Of a DNA stretch of 64,000 bases, positions 11,152 to 20,990 are shown piece after piece. The notes under the pieces were generated by a model, which saw only the letters and a list, made by a program, of their open reading frames with translations, made no database searches and was not told where the DNA came from. Position 1 is the stretch's first letter, and the number at the start of each line of letters is the position of its first letter. The translations under genes and the position numbers were made by a program. The DNA comes from Ahrensia sp. R2A130 (GTDB taxonomy: Bacteria > Pseudomonadota > Alphaproteobacteria > Rhizobiales > Rhizobiaceae), in assembly GCF_000179775.1 (NCBI RefSeq), contig NZ_AEEB01000001.1, forward strand, positions 62,001 to 126,000. The letters are read 5' to 3'.

Positions 11152-11562
11152 TTGTCCGACTCCGAGAAACCCGATGATACCGATCTCGATGCGCGGCTGG
11201 ATTCTCTGCGCTCCCGCATCGACACCAAGCGCCCGAAGACGGATGACAACGGTCGCGTGGCTGCTGAAAAGGTCGGGGCAGGGGGAATCGGTCAGGCTAT
11301 GAAGCTCAGTTCCGAGTTCATTGCGGGTATCGTGGTGGGCGCAGGCCTGGGCTATTTGTTCGATCAGTTCTTCGATACGACGCCATGGGGCATGATTATT
11401 CTACTTCTGCTGGGTTTTTGTGCAGGCATACTCAATGTGTTGCGGTCGGCCGGAATGGTGGCCGAATCGGAGATGAGGCTGCGTCCAGCGCAGGAAATGG
11501 CCAGAAAATCCGGAAATAATAGCGATGATGCTGCATCTGGCACCTCTAAAGACCCAGATTGA
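11152..11562 (+). CDS. atpI: ATP synthase protein I
   Basis: A 136-residue protein with a charged N-terminal third and two transmembrane segments (FIAGIVVGAGLGYLFDQFF and WGMIILLLLGFCAGI) of the AtpI/AtpQ type. AtpI heads the F0 operon and is thought to help assemble the c-ring. The start codon is TTG at 11152; no ATG is available that keeps the charged N-terminus. It is followed after 166 bases by atpB, another TTG-started gene. The F1 genes are not here, as is usual in alphaproteobacteria. Confidence 0.88.
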   Translation: MSDSEKPDDTDLDARLDSLRSRIDTKRPKTDDNGRVAAEKVGAGGIGQAMKLSSEFIAGIVVGAGLGYLFDQFFDTTPWGMIILLLLGFCAGILNVLRSAGMVAESEMRLRPAQEMARKSGNNSDDAASGTSKDPD

Positions 11563-11728
11563 ATTCGTGATGCGGTGCAAAAAGTTGCGCTTGAACGCCG
11601 CGAAGCACAAAAAACCGCACCCATACGACGATGGGGGGTCTTGAGACTGCTCTCACATTCGTGCAGATGGTCCGCGGAGCTATCGGGGGCCTATTCCCGA
11701 TGCGAACCTGATTGCCACGAGGTAAGAC

Positions 11729-12481
11729 TTGGCCAACGATCCGATTTCCCAGTTCAAGATCGAGAAGATCCTGCCGCTTGAAGCGTTGGGCTATGATATC
11801 TCGTTCACCAACTCTTCGCTGTTCATGCTGGCAACCGTCGGCGTTGCTGCAGGTTTCCTGGTTCTGACCACGTCTGGTCGAGGCCTTATTCCGTCACGCG
11901 GGCAGTCGATCTCAGAGATCATCTACGAATTCGTCGCCGATATGTTGCGCTCAAGCGCAGGTTCAGAGGGCATGCGTTTCTTCCCACTGGTGTTCTCGCT
12001 CTTCGTGTTCATTCTCGTTGCCAACATGATCGGCATGTTCCCCTACTTCTTCACGGTCACCAGTCATCTCATCGTGACGCTGTGTCTTGCTTTGCTCGTT
12101 ATCGGCACCGTCATCGGCTACGGTTTTTATAAAAATGGCTTTGGATTCCTGAAGCTGTTTGTGCCGTCTGGCGTGCCGGGCATTATCATGCCGCTGATCG
12201 TTTTCATCGAAGTGCTGTCCTTCGTATCCCGCCCGGTCAGCCTGTCCATTCGACTGTTCGCCAACATGCTGGCAGGCCACATCACACTGAAAGTGTTTAC
12301 CGGCTTCATCCCGATGCTTATCGGTAGCCTCGGCGTTGTCGGCGTCGTCGGTGGTATCTTGCCATTGGTGTTGGGCGTTGCCATCACCGCTCTCGAATTC
12401 CTCGTTGCATTCCTGCAGGCCTATGTTTTCGCGATCCTGACCTGCATGTATCTCAACGACGCCATTCACCCGTCTCACTAG
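11729..12481 (+). CDS. atpB: ATP synthase F0 subunit a
   Basis: The proton-channel stator subunit of F0. It has 250 residues with five to six membrane helices and the essential arginine helix [14 protein letters not shown]. The N-terminus ([28 protein letters not shown]) is typical of the alphaproteobacterial protein. The start is TTG at 11729, preceded at 5-6 bases by GAGGT, which supports the unusual codon. It lies between atpI and atpE. Confidence 0.96.
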   Translation: MANDPISQFKIEKILPLEALGYDISFTNSSLFMLATVGVAAGFLVLTTSGRGLIPSRGQSISEIIYEFVADMLRSSAGSEGMRFFPLVFSLFVFILVANMIGMFPYFFTVTSHLIVTLCLALLVIGTVIGYGFYKNGFGFLKLFVPSGVPGIIMPLIVFIEVLSFVSRPVSLSIRLFANMLAGHITLKVFTGFIPMLIGSLGVVGVVGGILPLVLGVAITALEFLVAFLQAYVFAILTCMYLNDAIHPSH

Positions 12482-12561
12482 AGGCGGCGAACCACTCAAC
12501 CCCTATCCCACCCATTGTCGGGCATCATCGCCCGGCCAATATCTCAACCAGGAGAAACATC

Positions 12562-12798
12562 ATGGAAACAGCTCTTCCCGAAATGGGCAAATACATCGGC
12601 GCTGGTCTGGCTTGCATCGGCATGGCTGGCGCAGCAATCGGCCTTGGCTCGATCTTCGGCAACTTCCTGTCGGGCGCTCTGCGCAACCCATCTGCAGCTG
12701 ACGGCCAGTTCGGTCGTTTGATCCTCGGCTTCGCTGTTACCGAAGCTCTCGGCATTTTCTCGCTGCTGATCGCGCTTCTGCTGCTCTTCGCTGTCTAA
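12562..12798 (+). CDS. atpE: ATP synthase F0 subunit c
   Basis: The c-ring proteolipid, 78 residues, with two helices joined by the polar loop RNPSA (41-45). The proton-carrying carboxylate is Glu61 in VTEALGI. The glycine-rich first helix [19 protein letters not shown] is typical. A strong Shine-Dalgarno sequence (AGGAG) precedes the ATG, as expected for the subunit made in highest copy. The hairpin that follows at 12819-12844 may help set its higher expression. Confidence 0.97.
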   Translation: METALPEMGKYIGAGLACIGMAGAAIGLGSIFGNFLSGALRNPSAADGQFGRLILGFAVTEALGIFSLLIALLLLFAV

Positions 12799-12818
12799 TA
12801 CAGTGAACTGACATTGCA

Positions 12819-12844
12819 GGCGGCGCATTTTTGGATGCGCCGCC
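12819..12844 (+). other. Intercistronic hairpin between atpE and the b' gene
   Basis: A perfect 10-bp inverted repeat, GGCGGCGCAT and ATGCGCCGCC, with a 6-base loop and no following T run. Its place directly after atpE suggests partial attenuation or protection of the atpE message rather than full termination. That would give more c subunit than b subunits; this is inference. Confidence 0.6.
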
Positions 12845-12908
12845 GCTTATCGGGCATGGGGATAGAATTCCCGTGCCTGTTTTTTGAACCGAACCGTTCG
12901 AGCAAGAC

Positions 12909-13433
12909 ATGGCTACTCCTACGACAGAACCCGGCGCTGCTGCGGGCGTTTTTCCGCCCTTCGATACGTCCACCTTCACCTCCCAGATACTCTGGTTGGT
13001 GCTGTCATTCGGTCTGTTTTATTACATCATGTCTCGCGTGGTGCTTCCGCGCATTTCCGGCATTCTGGAAACGCGCAGCGGCCGCATAGCCCAAGATCTC
13101 GATGAGGCCAATCGCCTCAAAGATGAGTCCGACGCTGCTATTGCCGCTTACGAGCAGGATTTGGCGACGGCCAAAACCAATGCGCATAAGATCGCGCAAG
13201 AAGCGCGTGACGCCGGTAAAGCTGAGGCGGATGTAAAACGTGCAGAAGTCGAAGCCGATATGACCGCGCGCGTAGCTGATGCAGAAGCCCGTATCGCAAA
13301 GATCAAGTCGGACGCCATGTCCGATGTCGGGTCGATCGCCACAGAGACCGCTGAAACGCTGGTTAGCCAGTTGCTCGGTTCCAAGGTGACCAAAGCCGAG
13401 GTGGCAAAAGCCGTCTCCAATGTGAAGGGTTGA
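12909..13433 (+). CDS. ATP synthase F0 subunit b'
   Basis: A peripheral-stalk subunit of 174 residues. A hydrophobic N-terminal helix ([21 protein letters not shown]) is followed by a long charged coiled coil rich in Ala, Lys and Glu. Alphaproteobacteria carry two b-type genes. This one, with the longer N-terminal tail and [10 protein letters not shown], is the b' form and is followed after 4 bases by the second. Gene names vary between genomes, so no symbol is given. Confidence 0.92.
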   Translation: MATPTTEPGAAAGVFPPFDTSTFTSQILWLVLSFGLFYYIMSRVVLPRISGILETRSGRIAQDLDEANRLKDESDAAIAAYEQDLATAKTNAHKIAQEARDAGKAEADVKRAEVEADMTARVADAEARIAKIKSDAMSDVGSIATETAETLVSQLLGSKVTKAEVAKAVSNVKG

Positions 13434-13437
13434 TCCG

Positions 13438-13923
13438 ATGAGTTTCGACGCATCATTCTGGGCGCTTGTTGCCCTTATTCTCTTCTTCGCATTGCTGGTG
13501 TACCTCAAGGTTCCGGGAGTGGTCAGCAAGGCGCTCGACGGGCGCGCTGACAAAATCAAGTCTGACCTCGAAGAAGCCCGTAAGCTTCGCGAAGAGGCTC
13601 AGCAGTTGCTCGCTGAATACCAGCGCAAACGTAAAGATGCCGAAGCTGAGGCGTCCGAAATCGTTGCTGCTGCAAAGCGTGAAGCCGATGCGCTTCGTGA
13701 AGAAGCTGAGCTCAAGACTGCAGACTACGTGACGCGCCGCACTGCGCAGGCCGAGCAGAAGATCGCTCAAGCCGAAAGTCAGGCGATGGCAGAAGTCAAA
13801 TCCACTGCCGTCGATCTCGCTATGGATGCGGCTCGCGATATCATCTCATCGAAGGTGACAGGCAAAGCCAGCACAGACATGTTCAAGCAGAGCTTGGCTG
13901 AGGTTAAGGCCCGCATGAACTGA
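13438..13923 (+). CDS. atpF: ATP synthase F0 subunit b
   Basis: The second stalk subunit, 161 residues. The N-terminal membrane helix (SFWALVALILFFALLVYLKVP) is followed by the charged coiled coil with RADKIKSDLEEARKLREEAQ, characteristic of subunit b. It is the last gene of the operon, 4 bases after b', and is closed by a clear hairpin terminator. Confidence 0.95.
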   Translation: MSFDASFWALVALILFFALLVYLKVPGVVSKALDGRADKIKSDLEEARKLREEAQQLLAEYQRKRKDAEAEASEIVAAAKREADALREEAELKTADYVTRRTAQAEQKIAQAESQAMAEVKSTAVDLAMDAARDIISSKVTGKASTDMFKQSLAEVKARMN

Positions 13924-13951
13924 TGGTTCGGCTATCAGGACAAGATTGACG

Positions 13952-13975
13952 ACGGGGCCTACGGGCCCCGTTTTG
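13952..13975 (+). terminator. Terminator of the F0 operon
   Basis: The 8-bp stem ACGGGGCC (13952-13959) pairs with GGCCCCGT (13964-13971) around a TACG tetraloop and is followed by TTTGATTTG. It lies between the convergent atpF and moaA genes and reads best as a terminator for the atp operon. Confidence 0.8.
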
Positions 13976-13998
13976 ATTTGTAAGCCTGGAAAAATTTG

Positions 13999-15015
13999 TT
14001 AACCGCCAGTCATGCTCATATGGCGGGAAACGGATGGTGCTGCACCTGCGCGTTCAATAACGAAGTCATGTCCCTTTGGCTTGCGGCCAATGGCTTCATC
14101 GATAGCAGCGTGAAGCAGTTCGTCACTTTCTGATGCGCGAAGAGGTTCGCGAAGGTCCGCCGCATCGTCCTGACCGAGACACATATAAATTGTACCGGTG
14201 CATGTGATGCGCACGCGATTGCAGCTTTCGCAGAAATTATGCGTCAGCGGCGTGATAAAGCCCAAGCGACCACCGGTCTCAGCCACCTCTACATAGCGGG
14301 CAGGGCCGCCGGTCTTGTGAGGTATCGGCGTCAGGGTGTGCGTTTCTTCCAATCGCTGGCGAACCAGAGACAGTGGTAGATACTGGTCAGTCCGGTCGCC
14401 TTCGATATCGCCCAAGGGCATGGTTTCGATCAGCGTTAAGTCGAAACCCTCGCCGTGCGCCCAACTCATCATATCGGTGATTTCAAATTCGTTGACGCCC
14501 TTAAGGGCCACCGCATTGATTTTAACCGCAAGGCCAGCGGCACGAGCAGCTTCTAAGCCTTCCATAACGCGGCCAAGATCACCCCATCGGGTAATCTCGC
14601 GAAACTTGGCGTGGTCCAGCGTGTCGATGGACACGTTTACCCGCTCCACACCACAATCCACCAACTCTGATGCGTATTTTGCCAGCTGCGAACCATTGGT
14701 CGTGAGCGTCAATTCATCCAGTGCACCTGAAGTGCGATGGCGCGACAGTGAACGGAACAGGCCCATAATGCCTTTGCGAACCAGCGGCTCACCGCCTGTT
14801 AGGCGAAGCTTGCGCACGCCTTTGTCGACAAATGCGCTGCACATGCGGTCAAGTTCTTCCAGCGTGAGCAAATCGCGCTTTGGAAGGAACGTCATGTCCT
14901 CTGCCATGCAATATACGCAGCGGAAATCGCAGCGGTCGGTAACCGATACACGCAGATAATCTACAGTGCGTCCAAAGGGATCGATCATCTGCGGTTTGGT
15001 GAGGTTCTGTTCCAT
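13999..15015 (-). CDS. moaA: GTP 3',8-cyclase (molybdenum cofactor synthesis)
   Basis: A radical SAM enzyme that starts molybdenum cofactor synthesis from GTP. The 338-residue protein has the N-terminal cluster motif CDFRCVYC, the C-terminal cluster cysteines in [19 protein letters not shown], and the C-terminal Gly-Gly needed for catalysis (MSMTGG at the end). The ATG at 15015 gives an N-terminus of the usual length before DPFGR; a GTG at 15045 would add ten residues. No other moa gene is in the window. It is convergent with atpF. Confidence 0.95.
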   Translation of the reverse strand: MEQNLTKPQMIDPFGRTVDYLRVSVTDRCDFRCVYCMAEDMTFLPKRDLLTLEELDRMCSAFVDKGVRKLRLTGGEPLVRKGIMGLFRSLSRHRTSGALDELTLTTNGSQLAKYASELVDCGVERVNVSIDTLDHAKFREITRWGDLGRVMEGLEAARAAGLAVKINAVALKGVNEFEITDMMSWAHGEGFDLTLIETMPLGDIEGDRTDQYLPLSLVRQRLEETHTLTPIPHKTGGPARYVEVAETGGRLGFITPLTHNFCESCNRVRITCTGTIYMCLGQDDAADLREPLRASESDELLHAAIDEAIGRKPKGHDFVIERAGAAPSVSRHMSMTGG

Positions 15016-15136
15016 GGGCTCAGCATAGGCGGGCAGGCCGCTCACGCCAAGTTCACATTTACCCCGCGCATCTGTGATTTGCCGGTTATTGGATCAAGTG
15101 GTTGAGTTGCGGCAATTGATATTTGGAGACATCGCC

Positions 15137-15490
15137 ATGAACCGCCCTCTCACCACTGCCGCTGCTGCAATTCTGGCTCTGGCCACCGCGGTAAGTTTTG
15201 CACCTGCATGGGCAAAGGATGGGGCAGGGCGATTCTCCAGCCACAAAAACTACAAGGTCTCTGGCACAGCGAAGGTGAAGGGTAAAAAGCTCACACTTAG
15301 CGGTTTCCGCACGTCGTCCGGTCCTGATCTTTACGTTTATGTCGGGAAGGGCAGTGCCTCTAAACGGGTGGCCAAATTGAAGGCCAACAGCGGCACCCAG
15401 ACCTACACGTTGCCCGCTGGTAATTGGACGAGTGTTCACATTCACTGCAAGCGCTTCAGCTCGACATTTGGCAGTGCCAGCATCAAGTGA
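15137..15490 (+). CDS. Exported DM13 domain protein
   Basis: A 117-residue protein with a signal peptide (hydrophobic stretch AAAAILALATAVSFAPAWA, cleavage probably after AWA). A single DM13-type domain follows, with the pattern SGTAKVKGKKLTLSGFRTSSGPDLYVYVG and a late conserved Cys in HIHCKRF. DM13 is a small beta domain related to DOMON-type redox or haem domains. It is usually extracytoplasmic, with unknown substrate. The start at 15137 has GGAG 8 bases upstream. Confidence 0.85.
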   Translation: MNRPLTTAAAAILALATAVSFAPAWAKDGAGRFSSHKNYKVSGTAKVKGKKLTLSGFRTSSGPDLYVYVGKGSASKRVAKLKANSGTQTYTLPAGNWTSVHIHCKRFSSTFGSASIK

Positions 15491-15701
15491 CAGGCCAATA
15501 CACCAACTGCATTTTGCGCTTGTCGGCAGCTTTATCGGTAACTCTACGTTAACCTAGCTCCCCGACTTTCCGCTGATTTTCACGCGACGTTAAAGGCGTT
15601 AGGTCTTCTATTCTTCCATCCTGACGTGGGTTGGGCTTTGGCGGATGTTTGGTGTTGGGCGACACCGCATCATCCGGCACTCGCAGGGAAGAGCTCCTAA
15701 A

Positions 15702-16898
15702 ATGTTAGATCCTACAGTTATTCTACCGTGGTTGACGCCCATCATGTTGTGCGTTTTTTCGTGCGGCTTCGTGATGGTGTGGTGCAAAGAACGGCTGTTC
15801 ACCAGTGCCTTGCTTTACGCAATCGCGTATCTTGGTCTGGCTGTCAGCTTTGCTTCCGGCGTTGCTTTTGGCATCGGTCGCGATGTCCTTGCGAGTATGG
15901 TGCTGGCGGAACAGTGCCTCATTTTTGGCACGGCCATTTTCGCACTCGCGCTTACCGAGAACCTGAATATTTCGAAACCCCGATTGTTCGTTGCGCTCGC
16001 TGCACTAGGCGTATCGGCCACCAATCTTACGCTTTGGGCGAGCTCTGCAGCCGATCCCCAACGCCTTGCGCTGTTGCTAATGGGAGCAGCGCTGATTTTA
16101 CTTATTCCTATGACGTCAAAGCGCTGGCTTCGTGTACGCGCAGTCTATCGTCCTTTGGGGCTGATTGTCGTACTTATGGCCATCGCATTCATGGCCAACG
16201 GGGTTGGCGTTCTTGCTGGTCACCACGGTATTGGAGAAGGTGCGATCGTTTATGATGGCATCATGACCATCGTGCAGATGAGTGTGAATGTGCTGGCTGG
16301 TATCGCGGCGCTGTTGCTGTTTGCTGCCTACGCTACCGGTTTGATTGATCGTGCACGCATGGCCTCGTTCATTGACCCGCTGACCGGCCTCTATAACCGT
16401 CGCGGTTTCGAGGAATTATCCGCTAAAATCGAAGCTAAACCTGGCACTGTGTGGATTGCTATCGGCGATCTTGATCACTTCAAACGCCTGAACGACCGTC
16501 ACGGCCACCCGGTGGGCGATGCGGTATTGAAGGGCGTTGCAGATATTTTGAGCGATGGTACGCGTTCCAATGACCTTGTTTGCCGATTTGGTGGCGAAGA
16601 ATTCCTTGTGGCGCTCGTTGGTACCTCTGAAGCCGAAGCGGTAAACGCAATGAACCGTTTGCGCGAAGCTGTGAGTTTTCAAGGGCATGTGAATGATCTG
16701 TCGCCCGGCGAAGTGAGCATGACTTTCGGCTTGGCCTGCTGGATGCCGGGAGAACCCGTACTTGAGGTTTATCGTCGGGCCGACCGCGCGCTCTATAGCG
16801 GTAAGAACAATGGTCGTAACCGCGTACAGTTGGGTATGGTTGACGATGTTGCGTCTATGGAAACGCCAATGCCGCGTTTGGTGGAAAATGCAGCGTAA
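15702..16898 (+). CDS. Membrane diguanylate cyclase (GGDEF)
   Basis: Makes cyclic di-GMP, which usually favours adhesion over motility. The 398-residue protein has six or seven membrane helices in its first 220 residues (the likely sensory part) and a C-terminal GGDEF domain beginning at DPLTGLYNRRGF. The active-site motif is GGEEF (297-301), a functional variant. The inhibitory I-site RSND (288-291) lies exactly five residues before it, so product feedback is expected. The start at 15702 is chosen over 15645 because it begins directly before the first helix. It ends 3 bases before the end of the convergent mutase gene. Confidence 0.9.
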   Translation: MLDPTVILPWLTPIMLCVFSCGFVMVWCKERLFTSALLYAIAYLGLAVSFASGVAFGIGRDVLASMVLAEQCLIFGTAIFALALTENLNISKPRLFVALAALGVSATNLTLWASSAADPQRLALLLMGAALILLIPMTSKRWLRVRAVYRPLGLIVVLMAIAFMANGVGVLAGHHGIGEGAIVYDGIMTIVQMSVNVLAGIAALLLFAAYATGLIDRARMASFIDPLTGLYNRRGFEELSAKIEAKPGTVWIAIGDLDHFKRLNDRHGHPVGDAVLKGVADILSDGTRSNDLVCRFGGEEFLVALVGTSEAEAVNAMNRLREAVSFQGHVNDLSPGEVSMTFGLACWMPGEPVLEVYRRADRALYSGKNNGRNRVQLGMVDDVASMETPMPRLVENAA

Positions 16899-16901
16899 AC
16901 G

Positions 16902-19052
16902 CTAGCGGTTGCGACCACGCATCTGCTCTTCCAACAGTGCCACCAGATCTTCAACGGCCTTAAGCACGTTGGTGCCGGGGCCGAAAATCTGTTTCACCCC
17001 AGCCTCTTTCAGCATGTCGTAATCCTGCGAGGGAATGACGCCGCCGCAGATGACGATTTTGTCTGCCGCGTCGCGCGATGCCAGTTCGGCCAGAACCATG
17101 GGTGACAGCGTTTTGTGGCCAGCGGCAAGGCTGGAAATTCCCACCACATCAACGTCCTCATCGACCGCTAATTGTGCGGCTTCCGCAGGTGTCTGAAACA
17201 ACGGTCCCACCGTGACCTCGAAGCCTAGATCACCGAACGCTGTAGCGATGACTTTTGCCCCACGGTCGTGACCGTCCTGTCCCATCTTGGCGACGAGAAC
17301 GCGGGGTTTACGGCCCAGCTTTTCGGCAAAATTTGTCAGCGTTGCCTTGGTTTTCTTGTAGGCTGGGTCGTCGCCCCAAGCATCTTCGTAAACGCCTTCG
17401 ATGGTGGCAACGTCTGCGACGTGGCGGCCGAATGCGTTTTCCATGGCCCATGAAATTTCGCCCACCGAAGCGCGGGCGCGGGCAGCCGTAACGGCGGCTT
17501 CCAAAATGTTGCCTTCTCCGCTGCGGCACACCTCTTCCAGCGCGGCAAGCGAAGCTGCGTTAGCGTCGGCATCGCGGGTTTCGCGGATGCGTTTCAGACG
17601 GCGAATTTGCGCGTCGCGAACGGCGGCATTGTCGATGTCACGAACTTCGACAGGGTCCTGTGCGCCGGAGGTGTACTTGTTCACGCCGACGATGACCTCT
17701 TGCCCACTGTCGATACGTGCCTGTTTGGCCGCTGCTGCTGCCTCGATGCGGGCCTTGGGCATGCCGGTTTCGATAGCCTTCGTCATGCCGCCCAGCGCCT
17801 CCACCTCTTCGATCAGCGCCCATGCTTCTTCGATCAGATCGGCGGTGAGTTTTTCAACATAGTAAGAGCCGGCGAGTGGATCGACGACGTTGGTGACGCC
17901 GGTTTCGTGCTGCAGCATCAACTGCGTGTTGCGGGCAATGCGGGCTGCGAAATCCGAGGGTAGTGCGATGGCTTCATCGAAGGAATTCGTGTGCAGCGAC
18001 TGCGTTCCGCCCAGTACCGCAGACATGGCTTCATAAGCGGTGCGGACGACATTGTTGTAAGGGTCTTGTTCTTGGAGTGAGACGCCGGATGTCTGGCAAT
18101 GGGTACGCAACGTGCGTGACCGTTCGTTCGCGCCGAATTCGCTCATAATGCGGTCCCACAAAAAGCGGGCAGCCCGCAGCTTGGCGGACTCCATGAAGAA
18201 GTTCATGCCGATGCAGAAGAAGAAGGACAGACGCCCCGCAAACGCATCCACATCCATGCCCTTGTCCAAGGCGGCGCGCACGTAGTCCCGGCCATCGGCC
18301 AGCGTGAACGCCAGTTCCTGCACCAGCGTCGAACCGGCCTCTTGCATGTGGTAGCCGGAGATCGAGATCGAGTTGAATTTCGGCATCTCGTTTGCGGTAT
18401 ATTCGATGATGTCCGCCACGATCCGCATCGAAGGCTTCGGCGGATAGATATAGGTGTTGCGGACCATGAACTCCTTCAAAATGTCGTTCTGGATGGTGCC
18501 GGACAGTTTCGCGCGATCCACGCCCTGTTCTTCGCCAGCCACGATGAAGGAGGCGAGAACGGGAATCACAGCGCCGTTCATGGTCATGGAAACCGACATT
18601 TCATCGAGCGGAATGCCGTCGAATAGCAGTTTCATGTCCTCGACGGAATCGATGGCCACGCCTGCCTTACCCACATCGCCGACGACGCGGGGATGATCGC
18701 TGTCATAGCCGCGATGGGTCGCCAGATCGAAGGCGACGGACAGGCCTTTTTGTCCGGCTTTCAAATTGGCGTGGTAAAATTTGTTGGATTCCTCAGCCGT
18801 TGAAAAACCCGCATACTGCCGGATTGTCCACGGTCTGCCCGCATACATCGTGGCCTTTGGGCCGCGGGTATAGGGCGCTTGGCCGGGCGTTGAACCGAGA
18901 TGCTCGAGGCCGTCCAAATCGGCTGCGGTATAGATCGGTTTGACGGCAATGCCCTCTGGCGTTTGCCACACGAGCGTTTTCGGGTCTGCGCCCTTCATCT
19001 CTTTGGTGGCGATATCCAGCCAGTCGCGGGGCAATTCGGTTTTGTTCGGCAT
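16902..19052 (-). CDS. scpA: Methylmalonyl-CoA mutase
   Basis: A B12-dependent isomerase interconverting methylmalonyl-CoA and succinyl-CoA, the last step of propionyl-CoA use. The 716-residue single chain has the barrel domain ([24 protein letters not shown]) and a C-terminal cobalamin domain with DGHDRG, which supplies the cobalt-ligating His. The start at 19052 ([11 protein letters not shown]) has GGAG about 9 bases upstream. The propionyl-CoA carboxylase alpha gene lies 2.6 kb away on the same strand. The beta subunit and epimerase are not in the window. No cobalamin riboswitch was seen upstream. Confidence 0.96.
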   Translation of the reverse strand: MPNKTELPRDWLDIATKEMKGADPKTLVWQTPEGIAVKPIYTAADLDGLEHLGSTPGQAPYTRGPKATMYAGRPWTIRQYAGFSTAEESNKFYHANLKAGQKGLSVAFDLATHRGYDSDHPRVVGDVGKAGVAIDSVEDMKLLFDGIPLDEMSVSMTMNGAVIPVLASFIVAGEEQGVDRAKLSGTIQNDILKEFMVRNTYIYPPKPSMRIVADIIEYTANEMPKFNSISISGYHMQEAGSTLVQELAFTLADGRDYVRAALDKGMDVDAFAGRLSFFFCIGMNFFMESAKLRAARFLWDRIMSEFGANERSRTLRTHCQTSGVSLQEQDPYNNVVRTAYEAMSAVLGGTQSLHTNSFDEAIALPSDFAARIARNTQLMLQHETGVTNVVDPLAGSYYVEKLTADLIEEAWALIEEVEALGGMTKAIETGMPKARIEAAAAAKQARIDSGQEVIVGVNKYTSGAQDPVEVRDIDNAAVRDAQIRRLKRIRETRDADANAASLAALEEVCRSGEGNILEAAVTAARARASVGEISWAMENAFGRHVADVATIEGVYEDAWGDDPAYKKTKATLTNFAEKLGRKPRVLVAKMGQDGHDRGAKVIATAFGDLGFEVTVGPLFQTPAEAAQLAVDEDVDVVGISSLAAGHKTLSPMVLAELASRDAADKIVICGGVIPSQDYDMLKEAGVKQIFGPGTNVLKAVEDLVALLEEQMRGRNR

Positions 19053-19304
19053 GGTCTTGCTCCGCAAGGCAGTGGAAATGGCAATCTAGCGGAGGGAAAG
19101 GCACTCCGCCAAGGGAGCACTTGGTCGAGTCTGGTTGGTTTTGGACGCAAAACGCGTTGCAACGATACGTCACTCAACAGGGGAGTGGGTTTGGGAACTT
19201 CCCATTGACCGCAGCAATCGACTAATCTGTCACGAGATGAAAGTTTGTGTGGCCTGTATTGGGCCTGTCGTGCGAGGGCTGTGGCGGTGGTCGGTTTTTC
19301 AAGA

Positions 19305-20990
19305 ATGAGTATTGCGAAAGCGTTTTTCGCTGCGCTGGGCTGTCTGTTGATGCTCTCGTCATCCTACGCGCAAGAGGCTCGCGTCTTTGGCGATGGCCCC
19401 ATTACAGTTCGGCTATGCCCTGCGACCTGTCAGGCGGTGAATGGCCATGGCTATAAATCCGGTGCGCCCGCTCAGGTTCTTGAAACCAGAGATGGTTGGG
19501 CTCGCGTGTCCAGTTTTCTGCCCCGCCGTCAGCTGGTTTCTGCTTTCGGTTGGCGGGCCGTTCCACGCAAGCCTGCCCTTTGGGTTGCTCTATCGTCGTT
19601 AAAGACAGCTCCGGCTCCTACCGCTGCCGCCCCAACCGCAGCGCCGCGCGAGAAAAAGGCTGAAGCGAAGAAACCGCGGCGCGTGGATGTGGTCACGCGG
19701 CTTGCCCGTTTGCGTAATCCGTCCATACCCTCGTTCAGGCCGGACACCGAGGTTGCAGTTGTTGCTGTTGAACCGCCTGCAACTCCGGAAGCTGTCGCGG
19801 TTGAAACACCTTCGGAGCCTGAGAAACCCCAAGAGATTGCTGTTGCAGAACCTGTAGAACCAATCCCGCCCGCTGCTGTTGTTGAGCCGGCCCCGATTGT
19901 TGAAGAGGTGCCAGAGGCTCCACAGGTTGTGGAAACCCCCGCCATTGTTGAACCGGTTGCCCCTGCTGCGGTTTCGACTACCGGCGAGGCGCTGACATGG
20001 GAGCAGCTTCAAGAACGATTGGCGGCCCAGAAGAGCGAGGCTGCAAAATCTGCGAACGCTTCAGAGGCTGCAAACGCCCAAAAAGAATTGGAAGCCGCTA
20101 AAGCGGAAGCTGCCCGCGTAGCGCAAGAACAGGAAGCTCGACAGGCTGCGGAAGCTGCACGGCAGGCCGAGGCAGCTAAAGCTGCACGTGAAGCTGAAGC
20201 TCGCAAGATTGCAGAGGCGAAAGCCCGTTCCGATGAGCTTGCCGCAAAGCAGGCCCGTGAAAAGGCGGAGGCGGATGAACTGGCCCGTCAGAAAGCGGAA
20301 GCCGATGAAGTTGCCCGCGTTAAGGCTGAGGCAGATGAAGCTGCGCGCCAGAAGGCGGAGGCAGATGTATTAGCTAAAGCGGAACAGCAGAAGATAGCAG
20401 AACAGAAGCGCCGGGAAGCCGAGGCAGAAGCTGCCAAGATTGCTGCCAAACAAGCAGCGCCAAAAACGGCTGGTTCAGTAGGATATACGCCACCGCAGCC
20501 GGACGCTGCGCCAGCAGAATCCGAGGTTGCAGCTATTGCGGAGCCGGTGGTGACCCTGCCTGAAGCGAAAGTGGAATCGAAAGCTGAAACCACCCAAGTC
20601 GCTGCAGTCAAACTTCCTCCGGTTGCGCCAACCCCCGCACCTGCAGCTGCTCCAGAAGCACCGGTGTCAGTCGAGAAACCGCAGTTCTCCGGTCCGGAAC
20701 CGACTTACGCAACGGCAGAACCTGATCCGATGGACTTTGGTTCGCGGCCAAAGAGCCTGACGAAAAAACTGTTGGATAAGCGCCTTAGCAAGCTGCCAGG
20801 AAGAAAGAGCAAAATGCCTAAAGAGGTAGTGATCGCGCTCCGCCACTACGCGCTTGGTTTGTTGAACAATGGCGAATGCACCGGTGTTGCGCGGGGCGGT
20901 CTTAGTGCTAGCCCGGGTATGATTTTCATCTCTTGTAGCGATGACCCTACTTATCTGCGGCAGTTCCCGTTGCAGGAGCAGAGCTGGTAG
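19305..20990 (+). CDS. Exported SH3-like protein with long Ala/Glu-rich coiled coil
   Basis: A 561-residue protein of unknown function. The signal peptide (FFAALGCLLMLSSSYAQ) is followed by a domain of about 70 residues resembling a bacterial SH3 fold (ITVRLCPATCQAV ... RDGWARVSSFLP). A Pro/Glu/Val-rich stretch follows, then roughly 150 residues of charged helix with repeats of the type RQKAEADE (about residues 245-385), then another Pro-rich linker. A conserved-looking C-terminal domain contains NNGECTGVARGG and ISCSDD. The overall shape recalls TolA-like or SPOR-type envelope-spanning proteins. The direct repeats in the helix could vary in number between strains. It stands alone. Confidence 0.65.
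   Translation: MSIAKAFFAALGCLLMLSSSYAQEARVFGDGPITVRLCPATCQAVNGHGYKSGAPAQVLETRDGWARVSSFLPRRQLVSAFGWRAVPRKPALWVALSSLKTAPAPTAAAPTAAPREKKAEAKKPRRVDVVTRLARLRNPSIPSFRPDTEVAVVAVEPPATPEAVAVETPSEPEKPQEIAVAEPVEPIPPAAVVEPAPIVEEVPEAPQVVETPAIVEPVAPAAVSTTGEALTWEQLQERLAAQKSEAAKSANASEAANAQKELEAAKAEAARVAQEQEARQAAEAARQAEAAKAAREAEARKIAEAKARSDELAAKQAREKAEADELARQKAEADEVARVKAEADEAARQKAEADVLAKAEQQKIAEQKRREAEAEAAKIAAKQAAPKTAGSVGYTPPQPDAAPAESEVAAIAEPVVTLPEAKVESKAETTQVAAVKLPPVAPTPAPAAAPEAPVSVEKPQFSGPEPTYATAEPDPMDFGSRPKSLTKKLLDKRLSKLPGRKSKMPKEVVIALRHYALGLLNNGECTGVARGGLSASPGMIFISCSDDPTYLRQFPLQEQSW

Noticed and set aside
19053-19244. Cobalamin riboswitch upstream of methylmalonyl-CoA mutase
   Set aside because: The conserved B12-box and receptor sequences are absent, and the gene uses rather than makes the cofactor.
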